The notes beneath the pieces were generated by a model. That model worked only from the letters and a program-made list of their open reading frames with translations. It was not told the origin of the DNA and made no database searches. A stretch of 64,000 nucleotides of DNA from Brevibacillus laterosporus LMG 15441 (GTDB taxonomy: Bacteria; Bacillota; Bacilli; Brevibacillales; Brevibacillaceae). The DNA is taken from contig NZ_CP007806.1 in NCBI RefSeq assembly GCF_000219535.2, positions 4,588,501 to 4,652,500 on the forward strand, given 5' to 3'. This document shows positions 27,894 through 35,543 of the stretch, piece by piece. Positions within the stretch are counted from its first letter, which is position 1. Each line of letters opens with the position of its first letter. The position numbers were made by a program, and so were the translations under genes.

Positions 27894-29151
27894 ACATCTG
27901 TTGCTCAACAACTCGCTTATTTGCAAAATTCTTTTGAAAGATATAGTAGTAAAAAATGGCCGCTAGAAGCATACATGTGCCGTGTATGAAGAATAAGAAG
28001 CTTACACTTATATAGACAGGGAACGTAACTGCGATAATCCCCAACGTAACAGAATGTGACAGCATCATCATAGGCGTAAGGCACCCGTATACTCTTCCAA
28101 TTATTTTGGGGTCAACGAGGCTTGGCAACCAACCGCCAAAACCTATATTTAATAAGGGAAAAGCCAAAGAAATGAAAAAATCAAGGAGAATAAAAATGGA
28201 GACGTTGTTCGTAAGACCTGAGAAAACAACCGAGCTCCCCATAATTATAAGGGAAAGAACTGCTATGTGATATAGTTTCATTTTAGTTGCTAAATAGGAC
28301 CCGACTACACTTCCAAACAAAGAACCTACCCCTGACACAATCCCCATCCATAGCAATACTGTCTCATATGACTCTGGAGCAAGTTTATACTTCAATGCGT
28401 AAGTAGGAATGAGTGCATAACCGGCATTTATAATTCCAAATAGAAAAAAAGCACTTGATATGGCTAATACTAGTTTATTATTCCAAATATATCGAACACC
28501 TTTGCTGAAATCTGATAGCAAGGCTACTATTGATACATCTTTCCACGATTTCTCACCATTTGGCAATCTGATTTCTACTTTGATATTGCATAATTGGATT
28601 AGCAATCCAGATACCAGATATGATATGGCATCTACCAAGATTGCTCCCTCTATACCAATGTGCCAATAAAGAAAGATACTAATGGAACTGCCTACTAATA
28701 TAAGAATACTGTTTACCATTTGATTTAAACCGGTAGCTACTGGATATTCCTTTTCGGTTAAAATGCCTTGCATGATAGCTCTTTGTGCAGGACCAAAAAA
28801 ATTAGAGACTGCACTCCTCACAAATATGATGAAAAAGGAAAGGACGATGGAATCAATGGCAATAGAAAAAAGTAATCCTAGAGAAAGAAAAGCACAAATA
28901 AAATCCGCCCAAGAAGCAATCTTTTTGCGGTCAAAACGATCTGCTACAGCACCAATGAACAAGAAAATGACAAGCATGGGGAGAGAGTACATTAATTCTG
29001 TAATGGTAGCAAAGATAGGCTGTGAAGAAAATCTTGTAAGAATATATAATGTGAATGCGATAAGACCAATTTTATTGCCCATAGAGGAGGTTACATTCGC
29101 CAGAAAAAGATATGTATAGTTTTTATTTTTGAATATTCTTATGATATCCAA
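27892..29151 (-). CDS. MFS exporter of the RiPP operon
   Basis: 419 residues from a TTG start at 29149-29151, supported by AAGGAG eight bases upstream; no ATG fits better. Twelve membrane helices are expected. GAVADRFDRKKIASW is the MFS loop signature, and the sequence resembles MFS_3 transporters (macrolide-efflux and EntS-like exporters). It is the last gene of precursor-rSAM-PqqD-MFS and is the only transporter there, so it probably exports the mature peptide or gives immunity. No leader peptidase domain is present. Confidence 0.85.
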   Translation of the reverse strand: MDIIRIFKNKNYTYLFLANVTSSMGNKIGLIAFTLYILTRFSSQPIFATITELMYSLPMLVIFLFIGAVADRFDRKKIASWADFICAFLSLGLLFSIAIDSIVLSFFIIFVRSAVSNFFGPAQRAIMQGILTEKEYPVATGLNQMVNSILILVGSSISIFLYWHIGIEGAILVDAISYLVSGLLIQLCNIKVEIRLPNGEKSWKDVSIVALLSDFSKGVRYIWNNKLVLAISSAFFLFGIINAGYALIPTYALKYKLAPESYETVLLWMGIVSGVGSLFGSVVGSYLATKMKLYHIAVLSLIIMGSSVVFSGLTNNVSIFILLDFFISLAFPLLNIGFGGWLPSLVDPKIIGRVYGCLTPMMMLSHSVTLGIIAVTFPVYISVSFLFFIHGTCMLLAAIFYYYIFQKNFANKRVVEQQM

Positions 29152-29195
29152 ACCAAAATCTCCTTCTTAACGTACAAATATTTTTAGATGCTACA

Positions 29196-29241
29196 GGGCA
29201 TGATTGCATGTACTTACTTATTATCTTAGATGGTCATGCCC
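29196..29241. repeat. Inverted repeat between the pqqD-like gene and the exporter gene
   Basis: GGGCATGA and TCATGCCC form perfect eight-base arms around a 30-base loop. No T-tract follows on either strand, so it is not an obvious terminator. It may be an mRNA processing or stability element. Confidence 0.5.
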
Positions 29242-29302
29242 CAAATTGTTTGGCGTTGATATCCATCATTTTCGTTGTCATGATAGCAAATAGAAACATT
29301 AC

Positions 29303-29578
29303 CTAGGTAGTAAGTAACCTATGCCTAACTAATTCATCTAAAAACATCTGTATATCATTTGTAATCATCGTATTTTCTGTATTAACATTAAATTTTCCCG
29401 ATATCTCTTTTAGCATCTCTTCAAGCGTAATTGTTTCTTTCGTACAAATATGTGTCCACAGTGTACAGGCTACTTCATCCTCAAACAATATCGTTTGTCC
29501 TTCAGGTGTAAGGACAAATATACCCTCTGCATTTTGATCATAGAAGATATCTTTGTTTACTTGATAGGGAGACATCAT
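29303..29578 (-). CDS. PqqD-like RiPP recognition protein
   Basis: 91 residues. The order of elements (DIFYDQNAEGIFVLTPEGQTILFEDEVACTLWTHICTKETITLEEMLKEISGKF...DIQMFLDELVRHRLL) is that of PqqD: three beta-strands, then a winged-helix bundle ending in a LxxxxLL helix. Known role: stand-alone PqqD proteins bind the leader of a precursor peptide and present it to a radical SAM enzyme. The start overlaps the stop of the rSAM gene by one base (TAATG), which indicates coupled translation. A second ATG follows at once, so the start could be one codon later. Confidence 0.85.
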   Translation of the reverse strand: MMSPYQVNKDIFYDQNAEGIFVLTPEGQTILFEDEVACTLWTHICTKETITLEEMLKEISGKFNVNTENTMITNDIQMFLDELVRHRLLTT

Positions 29579-30873
29579 TAGGAAGGAACCTCCTCTTTTG
29601 ATTTTCTAAAATAATTCCACATATGTTTTTTCAAGTTACTTTTTATAATTTTGCATTCTTCCGTGTTTGTGCCATCTATACTGTCTGTATCGCTCCATTG
29701 GATAGCTCTGCATCCACCTCCACACATATGTTTAAATGTACATTTTCCACAAATCGGTAAGTTATCCGTGATTCTGTTTCGTGATGCAGTAAAGACTGGA
29801 GATTCGTAATAAATTTCTTCTAACGATTTGTCTTTTACATTCCCACCTAAAAACTGGGGATTATGCATGATTTTACAGGGAAATACATCGCCTTTGCTAT
29901 CAACCGAAAACTCACTGTACGCGTGACCACAATGATTTTTAATGTAAAACTGGTTAACAGCATCAAAGTTAGGTTGTTTGTTGATGATTGTGTTTTCGAT
30001 TTTTATACGTTGCACATAATTTAATTCGTGTTCGTGAGTCTTGCCTCTTCCTAATGAAGCTACAGGAGCTATAATGAGCCTGATGTTATTTTTATTTGTA
30101 TAATCGATTACGTCCTCCACAGCATCCATATTATTTTTCGTGATTGTCTGGTTAATTTTTAACTTACAACCAGCTTCTAGCAATAAATCAATGGCCTTTT
30201 TCGCTTTCTGCCACGATCCTTTTCCCCTATTTTTGTCATGCTCGTCCTCGATCATGGAATCAAGGCTTATCGTTACTAATTTCGTAATCTCGGCAATTTT
30301 GTTAGCTATCTCTTTGTTAGAAATAAAAGAACCATTTGAAATCATATGGACATGTAACCCTAAGGAATCGGAATATTCCATTAATTCCACGAGATCTTTT
30401 CGTAAAAATGCCTCTCCCCCTGTAAAAACAATCGTTTTTGTCCCTAATTCCTTTACTTCTGTGATGACTCTTTTAGCCTCTTCGGTAGAGATATCATTAT
30501 CCATAGATCTGTTGGGGCTACTTTCTGCATAACAATAGACACAATTTAAATTACATTTGTATGTTGTAACAAAATAAACAGATTTAGGTACAGGTTTATG
30601 CATACTTTGCTTGTTCTCAGTATCTACCTTAAAGCTATCAATCTTATACAGTCTAATCAAACCAATGACCCTTTTTACCAAACTTGCATCGTACTGTTCA
30701 TCAATTAAACCCTGCGGTGACTTTTTGTTGTAAATCATTTCATGCGCTATTTCATATTCTTGCTGATTCAACACAATCCAACTACTCACCAAGTAATTAT
30801 GAATAATATAGTCTTCCTTTTCTCGATAGACAGCTAATCTTGGAAAAGTTAATACATCATCGGTTACTAACAT
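29578..30873 (-). CDS. Radical SAM/SPASM peptide maturase
   Basis: 431 residues. The radical SAM cluster motif CNLNCVYC gives Cys107, Cys111 and Cys114; TGGEAF near 151 is the SAM-binding loop. A C-terminal SPASM domain has seven Cys (315, 333, 375, 378, 384, 388, 407) in the spacing that binds two auxiliary 4Fe-4S clusters. Residues 1-95 form a separate N-terminal region of unknown fold. Such enzymes install thioether, C-C or related crosslinks in ribosomal peptides. AAAGGA precedes the ATG. It lies between the precursor gene and the PqqD-like gene. Confidence 0.93.
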   Translation of the reverse strand: MLVTDDVLTFPRLAVYREKEDYIIHNYLVSSWIVLNQQEYEIAHEMIYNKKSPQGLIDEQYDASLVKRVIGLIRLYKIDSFKVDTENKQSMHKPVPKSVYFVTTYKCNLNCVYCYAESSPNRSMDNDISTEEAKRVITEVKELGTKTIVFTGGEAFLRKDLVELMEYSDSLGLHVHMISNGSFISNKEIANKIAEITKLVTISLDSMIEDEHDKNRGKGSWQKAKKAIDLLLEAGCKLKINQTITKNNMDAVEDVIDYTNKNNIRLIIAPVASLGRGKTHEHELNYVQRIKIENTIINKQPNFDAVNQFYIKNHCGHAYSEFSVDSKGDVFPCKIMHNPQFLGGNVKDKSLEEIYYESPVFTASRNRITDNLPICGKCTFKHMCGGGCRAIQWSDTDSIDGTNTEECKIIKSNLKKHMWNYFRKSKEEVPS

Positions 30874-30898
30874 CGTATCATTCCTTTCCTAATAGAAA

Positions 30899-30936
30899 TA
30901 GTAATGGCACTATTTTTACAAGTAGTGCCATTACTA
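30899..30936 (-). terminator. Strong hairpin between the precursor and the maturase genes (attenuator or partial terminator)
   Basis: Perfect 14-base arms TAGTAATGGCACTA and TAGTGCCATTACTA around a 10-base loop, followed on the minus strand by TTTCTATT. It starts 17 bases after the precursor stop codon. A leaky hairpin here would let precursor mRNA exceed maturase mRNA. Confidence 0.8.
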
Positions 30937-30952
30937 ATATTGCCTATGTGTC

Positions 30953-31054
30953 TTACGCTCCTGCTCCATTTTTTGCACCACATTGACAAGAATCAACTAC
31001 ATCAATTACGCCAGGGTTTACTACTTTCACTTTTGGTGTTGTATAATTTTTCAT
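30953..31054 (-). CDS. Putative RiPP precursor peptide, 33 residues
   Basis: The ATG at 31052-31054 has an excellent GGGAGGTG site. The leader starts MKNYTTPKVKV; Y4-x-x-P7-x-V9 matches the YxxPx(L/V) motif that RiPP recognition domains read in lasso-type leaders. The C-terminal part is DSCQCGAKNGAGA, with Cys23 and Cys25 the only cysteines and a Gly/Ala/Asn tail. A strong promoter lies upstream, and the radical SAM, PqqD-like and exporter genes follow in the same direction. The core boundary and the chemistry are not known. No named family is recognised. Confidence 0.85.
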   Translation of the reverse strand: MKNYTTPKVKVVNPGVIDVVDSCQCGAKNGAGA

Positions 31055-31098
31055 ACTCTCACCTCCCTTCTATAAATGGCATAATATAACTTTACTTA

Positions 31099-31127
31099 AA
31101 TTTACTTTCAATTCAATATATTGTCAA
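31099..31127 (-). promoter_or_regulatory. Sigma-A promoter of the RiPP operon
   Basis: On the minus strand TTGACA (31122-31127) and TAAATT (31099-31104) are exactly 17 bases apart, about 45 bases before the precursor start, in a very AT-rich stretch. Confidence 0.72.
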
Positions 31128-31156
31128 TAATTAAAATAATTTACTTTTACTAAAAG

Positions 31157-31192
31157 AGCCAGTTAAACATTGATATGTTAATTTAACTGGCT
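31157..31192 (-). terminator. Terminator of the serine hydrolase gene
   Basis: AGCCAGTTAAA and TTTAACTGGCT arms, followed on the minus strand by CTTTTAG. It insulates the RiPP promoter from the gene upstream. Confidence 0.8.
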
Positions 31193-31208
31193 TTACTTAT
31201 CCTATTAT

Positions 31209-32039
31209 CTATTTAATAGAAATGCTTTCTAACCAACGAAACATAGCTTTCGTATATTCTCCAATCTGCTCCGAAGTAAATAAGTGGGACTCATCCTCTA
31301 CCAACCACAACTCATGTGGTTTATGATGCAGGACAAGAGCTTTCGCCAAACGATTCGCATGCTCTACCCCAACATTCTGATCGATTTTGCCATGAATGAT
31401 TAACACGGGACAGGTGATTTTTTCTACCTCCCTCACTGGTGAGCGGCTCTCATACGCTTCGGGAGCAGAATCTGGGTCACCCATCATTTTTTTCAACAAG
31501 GGCCGCAAATCCTCCCGTTCTGCATACGTAAGATGCATATCACTTACACCGCTCCAAACAACTACGGACGCAAAACGGTTAGGTATCATGCTAGCGCGCA
31601 GTGCCATCATTGCCCCTCTGGAGAAGCCATACAGATGTATCCGGCTGCGATCTACAAAAGGCATGTTAGCAAGTAAACCATAAGCTTGATGCACATCCTC
31701 TAGCTCTGCTCCGCCAAATTCGTCTTTACCAGGGGCGCCCTCATTTCCCCGATAGTGAGGAGCAATAATAACATAGCCGAAAGCTGCCATTTGAGAGATT
31801 CGCATTGGCTGAACTCTTCCGACTTTTTTATAGCCGCCTCGGCAGTATAGAAGGGCTGGCAAAAGACCTTCTGCTTTAGGCTGAGATTGTAATTTCTGAT
31901 CTGGAATAGCTAAAAGTGCTTTTACTAGGTGTATATCGCTACGATAGGTTACTGTGAACAATGCCACCTGCGGAATAGCTCGTTCTTCTTCCGTAATTTG
32001 AATGATCTCAGTAACACCCTGCAAAAGTTCTCTCCACAT
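31209..32039 (-). CDS. Alpha/beta hydrolase of the prolyl-oligopeptidase (S9) type
   Basis: 276 residues, no signal peptide. The catalytic triad can be read as Ser140 in GFSRG, Asp220 in HGKIDQNV and His252 in DESHLF. The core resembles the C-terminal hydrolase domain of S9 peptidases without the beta-propeller, a common form in Bacilli (YtmA-like). It may cleave peptides or esters in the cytoplasm. It borders the RiPP operon on the same strand, but a terminator separates them, so a role in leader removal is only a possibility. Confidence 0.85.
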   Translation of the reverse strand: MWRELLQGVTEIIQITEEERAIPQVALFTVTYRSDIHLVKALLAIPDQKLQSQPKAEGLLPALLYCRGGYKKVGRVQPMRISQMAAFGYVIIAPHYRGNEGAPGKDEFGGAELEDVHQAYGLLANMPFVDRSRIHLYGFSRGAMMALRASMIPNRFASVVVWSGVSDMHLTYAEREDLRPLLKKMMGDPDSAPEAYESRSPVREVEKITCPVLIIHGKIDQNVGVEHANRLAKALVLHHKPHELWLVEDESHLFTSEQIGEYTKAMFRWLESISIK

Positions 32040-32096
32040 GCTTTATTACCACCTGTTCTCTATATTTATCCAGATTTTATGCTAAAACATGAAAAA

Positions 32097-32129
32097 GAAA
32101 AGAGGAACTATGATAGTTCCTCTTTTCTG
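32097..32129. terminator. Bidirectional terminator after the S1 protein gene
   Basis: AGAAAAGAGGAACTAT and ATAGTTCCTCTTTTCT form a near-perfect hairpin with a one-base loop centre and T-rich ends (TTTTCTTTTTC on the minus strand). Confidence 0.87.
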
Positions 32130-32147
32130 TTTATAACATCGCTACGA

Positions 32148-32591
32148 TTAATATCCGCGCTTATTCTGTTTTTTATTGATGGTAGCTATATTTTCTTCGC
32201 TGTGCTTCAACCATTTTTTCATTTTGTCCTCAAACGAGTCCTTAGGAGTGTCACGCTTACTGAAGCTACGGTCTCCACCACGATTACCCCCACCACGATA
32301 GCCGCCACGTTCTCCACCACGATCTTTTTGTTCGTCGCGAGCTTCGCGTTCTGGTGCTGGTAAAGCTGCGCGAACGGAAAGGGAGATCTTACCCGCATCA
32401 TCGATGGAGAGTACTTTAACCTTCACAGCAGCTCCAACGGAAAAGTGATCATTAATATCCTTTACAAAACCATTTGCAACTTGGGAAATGTGAACTAGTC
32501 CTTGTTGCGTTTCATCCACAGCAACAAACATACCAAAAGGTTTAATTGCCGTCACTTTTCCTTCAATGATGCTTCCAACTTCTACTGCCAT
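32148..32591 (-). CDS. S1-domain RNA-binding protein, YabR/GSP13-like
   Basis: 147 residues. Residues 1-75 are one S1 domain (VGSIIEGKVTAIKPFGMFVAVDETQQGLVHISQVANGFVKDI...VKVKVLSIDDAGKISLSVR). Residues 85-115 are an RGG-rich basic linker, and the tail DSFEDKMKKWLKHSEENIATINKK is a conserved C-terminal helix of the YabR type. It probably binds RNA or associates with ribosomes. The RGG stretch is longer than I expect in B. subtilis YabR or YugI. AAGGAG lies upstream. Confidence 0.88.
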   Translation of the reverse strand: MAVEVGSIIEGKVTAIKPFGMFVAVDETQQGLVHISQVANGFVKDINDHFSVGAAVKVKVLSIDDAGKISLSVRAALPAPEREARDEQKDRGGERGGYRGGGNRGGDRSFSKRDTPKDSFEDKMKKWLKHSEENIATINKKQNKRGY

Positions 32592-32704
32592 CCATTTTGC
32601 ACTCCTTTTATCTTTTCACCAAGTGTCGAGAACCTCACTTCATACAGGCTCATTTCCTAAGTATAGCAGACAAAACGATTTAATGAAAAGCCCATTCTTC
32701 ACTT

Positions 32705-34444
32705 TTATACTTGTACCATATCTGTTTTATTTAGGAAAAGCTGGTAAGCATCGGTAGCCATCACTAATTCTTCATTAGTTGGGATTACCATAATCTTCAC
32801 TGGAGAGTAAGGACTGTTGATGAAGCCCTCCCCTTTGTTGTTGCGATTTGCTTCTTTATCAAGAATAACACCAGCGTATTCTAGTCCGTTACATACCAAT
32901 TGACGAACTAATTCACTGTTTTCGCCCACACCTGCTGTAAAGATGATACCGTCGATGCCATTTAAGCGAGCCAAGTACAAACCAATGAAGTCATGTAGGC
33001 GTTGAGCGAATAATTCAAGTGCTAATTTAGCACGCTCATTACCTTCTGCTGTTGCTTTTTCAATGTCTCGCAAGTCGCTGGAGATGCCAGATAAACCTAG
33101 CACACCGCTTTCTTTGTTCAAAATCTCCATTGCACCCGCTGTATCTGTTTTTTCGATTTCAGCGATGTATGGCAAGATACCTGGATCAATGTTACCGCTA
33201 CGAGTACCCATCATTACACCCGCTAGTGGAGTCATACCCATAGATGTATCAATGGATTGGCCATAGCGAACAGCCGTGATGCTTGCACCGCTACCAATAT
33301 GACAACTAATTAGACGTAATTTTTCTTTTGGAGTACCCATTAATTGCTCAGCACGTTGAACAACATAACGGTGAGACGTTCCGTGGAAGCCGTATTTACG
33401 AATGCCGTATTTCTCGTAGTACTCATATGGCAATGGGTACAAATATGATACTGGAGGCATTGTTTGATGGAAAGCTGTATCAAATACGGCTACGTGTAGT
33501 GCATCTGGACGAATTTTTTGCGCCAATTCAATTCCTAGTAGATTGATAGGATTATGAAGTGGTGCAAATCGAGACAATGCATCAATTTTTTGTTTTACGT
33601 CGTCCGTAATAATCACGGATTCCTTGAAATCCTCTCCACCGTGAACGACACGATGAGATACCATAGAGATATCGTATTGCTTGTATTTATCAAAGATAGC
33701 ATTAATAGCTTGTTCATAAGCATCGCGTTTTACTTCTTCTACAATGCCTTTATCGATTACCTTACGGGAAGGCAATTCGAACAATTGATATTTCACAGAG
33801 GAACTACCGCAGTTAAGAACAAGACTTAGCTTTTTCTCCTGTGCTTTAAACTTAGAATAGGTGTCACGATTATCAACTGGTACAATAACTTCTAATTCCA
33901 TGTTGTTTTTAAGACCAGCAGCATTGGCTTCGTCCGTATCAATGTGCAATTCCAAACGGAAATCCTTATGCACACGGCACAATACATTTTCAAACACAAT
34001 GGAACGAGTTCCTGGAACTTCAACGGAAACAAATTGTTTGTCTTTTACGCCAAATTCTTTTGCTTCTTCTTCAGAGAAGTGAATGTGACGGAATGCAATG
34101 ATAACACCTTCATCAATGGTAACAGTTCCATGAGGACCTTCGAGAGTGATACCAGGGCTGCCCTTAATGTCTCCAGAATCACGTACTGGAGGCTCTACAC
34201 CCAAGACAAAGCTGTCCGTACGGGATACTTCTAGTTGGGTCGCTTTACGTACCGGTCCTAATACACGCACTTTATTAATTCTACCTTTTGGTCCAACAAT
34301 GTTAACCGTTTCTTCTGCTGCGTACTGACCAACTTGTTTTAGATCTTTCAGCTTTTTAAGTTCATAGCCAGGTCCAAATAATTGATCCAGATCTTGTTGT
34401 GATAAGTGAATATGACGGTTTGAAATACCAACAGGTACTTTCAT
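32705..34444 (-). CDS. Fusion of PduL-type phosphotransacylase and acetate kinase
   Basis: 579 residues in one uninterrupted frame. Residues 1-190 are a PduL phosphate acyltransferase: metal-binding HIH motifs at 11-13 (SNRHIHLS) and 120-122 (FRHIHFS), and LELHIDTDEANAAG near 164-177. Residues ~191-205 are a charged linker. Residues 206-579 are acetate kinase: LVLNCGSSSVKYQ, SHRVVHGG, FDTAFH, GFHGTSH, MGTRSGNIDPG, TAGVGENS and TNEELVMA. Acyl-CoA would go to acyl-phosphate and then to acid plus ATP on one chain. Substrate (acetate or propionate) is not decided. GAAGGGAAG lies before the ATG. Confidence 0.93.
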   Translation of the reverse strand: MKVPVGISNRHIHLSQQDLDQLFGPGYELKKLKDLKQVGQYAAEETVNIVGPKGRINKVRVLGPVRKATQLEVSRTDSFVLGVEPPVRDSGDIKGSPGITLEGPHGTVTIDEGVIIAFRHIHFSEEEAKEFGVKDKQFVSVEVPGTRSIVFENVLCRVHKDFRLELHIDTDEANAAGLKNNMELEVIVPVDNRDTYSKFKAQEKKLSLVLNCGSSSVKYQLFELPSRKVIDKGIVEEVKRDAYEQAINAIFDKYKQYDISMVSHRVVHGGEDFKESVIITDDVKQKIDALSRFAPLHNPINLLGIELAQKIRPDALHVAVFDTAFHQTMPPVSYLYPLPYEYYEKYGIRKYGFHGTSHRYVVQRAEQLMGTPKEKLRLISCHIGSGASITAVRYGQSIDTSMGMTPLAGVMMGTRSGNIDPGILPYIAEIEKTDTAGAMEILNKESGVLGLSGISSDLRDIEKATAEGNERAKLALELFAQRLHDFIGLYLARLNGIDGIIFTAGVGENSELVRQLVCNGLEYAGVILDKEANRNNKGEGFINSPYSPVKIMVIPTNEELVMATDAYQLFLNKTDMVQV

Positions 34445-34564
34445 TTAACAGACTTCCCTTCTTTTTCCTAATTCTATAGTGGTGTTATCTCTCTTTATGA
34501 TGGTTGATTTTCTAAATTTTATCATCAACCCTACGTTAAAATGTTAACACCTGTGAGTATTCTG

Positions 34565-35071
34565 TTACAACATTTTTAAACTTTTTTGTTTTTTTCTGAA
34601 AATTGTATAGACAAATAAAAATATTATGCCAATGAAGGCTCCCGAAAAATCAAGCACAACATCCGTAACGAGTGCAGAGCGATCGGGTGTAAAGGACTGA
34701 TGCCATTCATCTAGCACCCCTAAAAATAGGCTTAAAAACAAGCTCCATGGCAATGAATAAGCAGGGGAAGAGAAATAGCGAATGGCTTGGAACAGCATGA
34801 TTCCAATGAACATAAAACCAAAGAAATGGCCTCCTTTACGAATGAAAAATTCTAAAACTCCTTCTACACCATTATTTTCAAAGCTTACCTCCTTGTTTAC
34901 ATATTGAAATGAAATATTTCCAACTTTCTCCTGAACATCATGTAGGTCGAGATATTTTTTTAATTGTCCGCGTATATCCTGTTGTCCATACGGTTGAGAA
35001 GAAAATACAAATTGAACAGCTAGTGCCAATAGTAGAATACATACGTACACCAGCCCCTTTCGACGATTCAT
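34565..35071 (-). CDS. VanZ-family membrane protein
   Basis: 168 residues, four predicted membrane helices. RKGGHFFGFMFIGIMLF and DEWHQSFTPDRSALVTDVVLDFSGAFIG are the VanZ-like signatures. Function of chromosomal VanZ-like proteins is mostly unclear; some give low-level glycopeptide tolerance. GAGGTGA precedes the ATG. It reads in the same direction as the PduL-AckA gene, 120 bases away, but I see no sign of coupling. Confidence 0.85.
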   Translation of the reverse strand: MNRRKGLVYVCILLLALAVQFVFSSQPYGQQDIRGQLKKYLDLHDVQEKVGNISFQYVNKEVSFENNGVEGVLEFFIRKGGHFFGFMFIGIMLFQAIRYFSSPAYSLPWSLFLSLFLGVLDEWHQSFTPDRSALVTDVVLDFSGAFIGIIFLFVYTIFRKKQKSLKML

Positions 35072-35132
35072 GGGTCACCTCTTTGTGAAATAAACTGATT
35101 TTCACTATTATACCTGAAAGCTTGACCAATGG

Positions 35133-35167
35133 AAAAAGGGCTATCCATTGAGTTGACAGCCCTTTTT
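35133..35167. terminator. Bidirectional hairpin upstream of the vanZ-like gene
   Basis: AAAAAGGGCT and AGCCCTTTTT arms with T-tracts on both strands. It lies 5' of the minus-strand vanZ-like gene. Confidence 0.75.
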
Positions 35168-35543
35168 GGTCTACTGCTTATGCCAAATCCATGGTTACCT
35201 GTTATTTAGTTATCTATTGGTACGTAGTAAGGGTTGAAAATCTTCCGAACATAGCTTTTCCCGTCTATCTTCTATTTCTGCCATATCCTCTTCTTTCCTT
35301 CCTTCATTTGGATTTAAATTACCATCATTTACATAATTTCTTTTCCTTCTATTATTCCGCCAATTACCAAATAACTGGCAAAGTTACCCCTTTGACAGCT
35401 CATCATCGGCTACCGCGAGCATCTGTTTCGCTTTATTTATTCTTGCTCCAAATGATAGGGAATTTAAAAAATAAAATTACCACAAAAACAAAAATAAAAG
35501 AGCAGCCCCACATGATACGTGGAAGCCGCGTCTTATATTCCTG
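35168..35543. other. Gene-free interval with a probable terminator of the HAD gene
   Basis: AT-rich. A GC-rich hairpin lies at 35501-35529 (GCAGCCCCAC against GTGGAAGCCGC, imperfect), followed on the minus strand by a T-rich tract; it is well placed to end the HAD transcript. A plus-strand frame crossing this stretch (35191-35631) has no ribosome site and composition unlike a protein. Nothing else is seen. Confidence 0.55.

Noticed and set aside
29234-29299. 21-codon minus-strand frame between the pqqD-like gene and the exporter as a second RiPP precursor
   Set aside because: No convincing ribosome site, no Cys, and its end falls in the inverted repeat; composition gives no support.
31209-32039. 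S9-type hydrolase as the leader peptidase of the RiPP operon
   Set aside because: A terminator and the RiPP promoter separate it from the operon, and its GC content is like the housekeeping flanks; kept only as a remote possibility.
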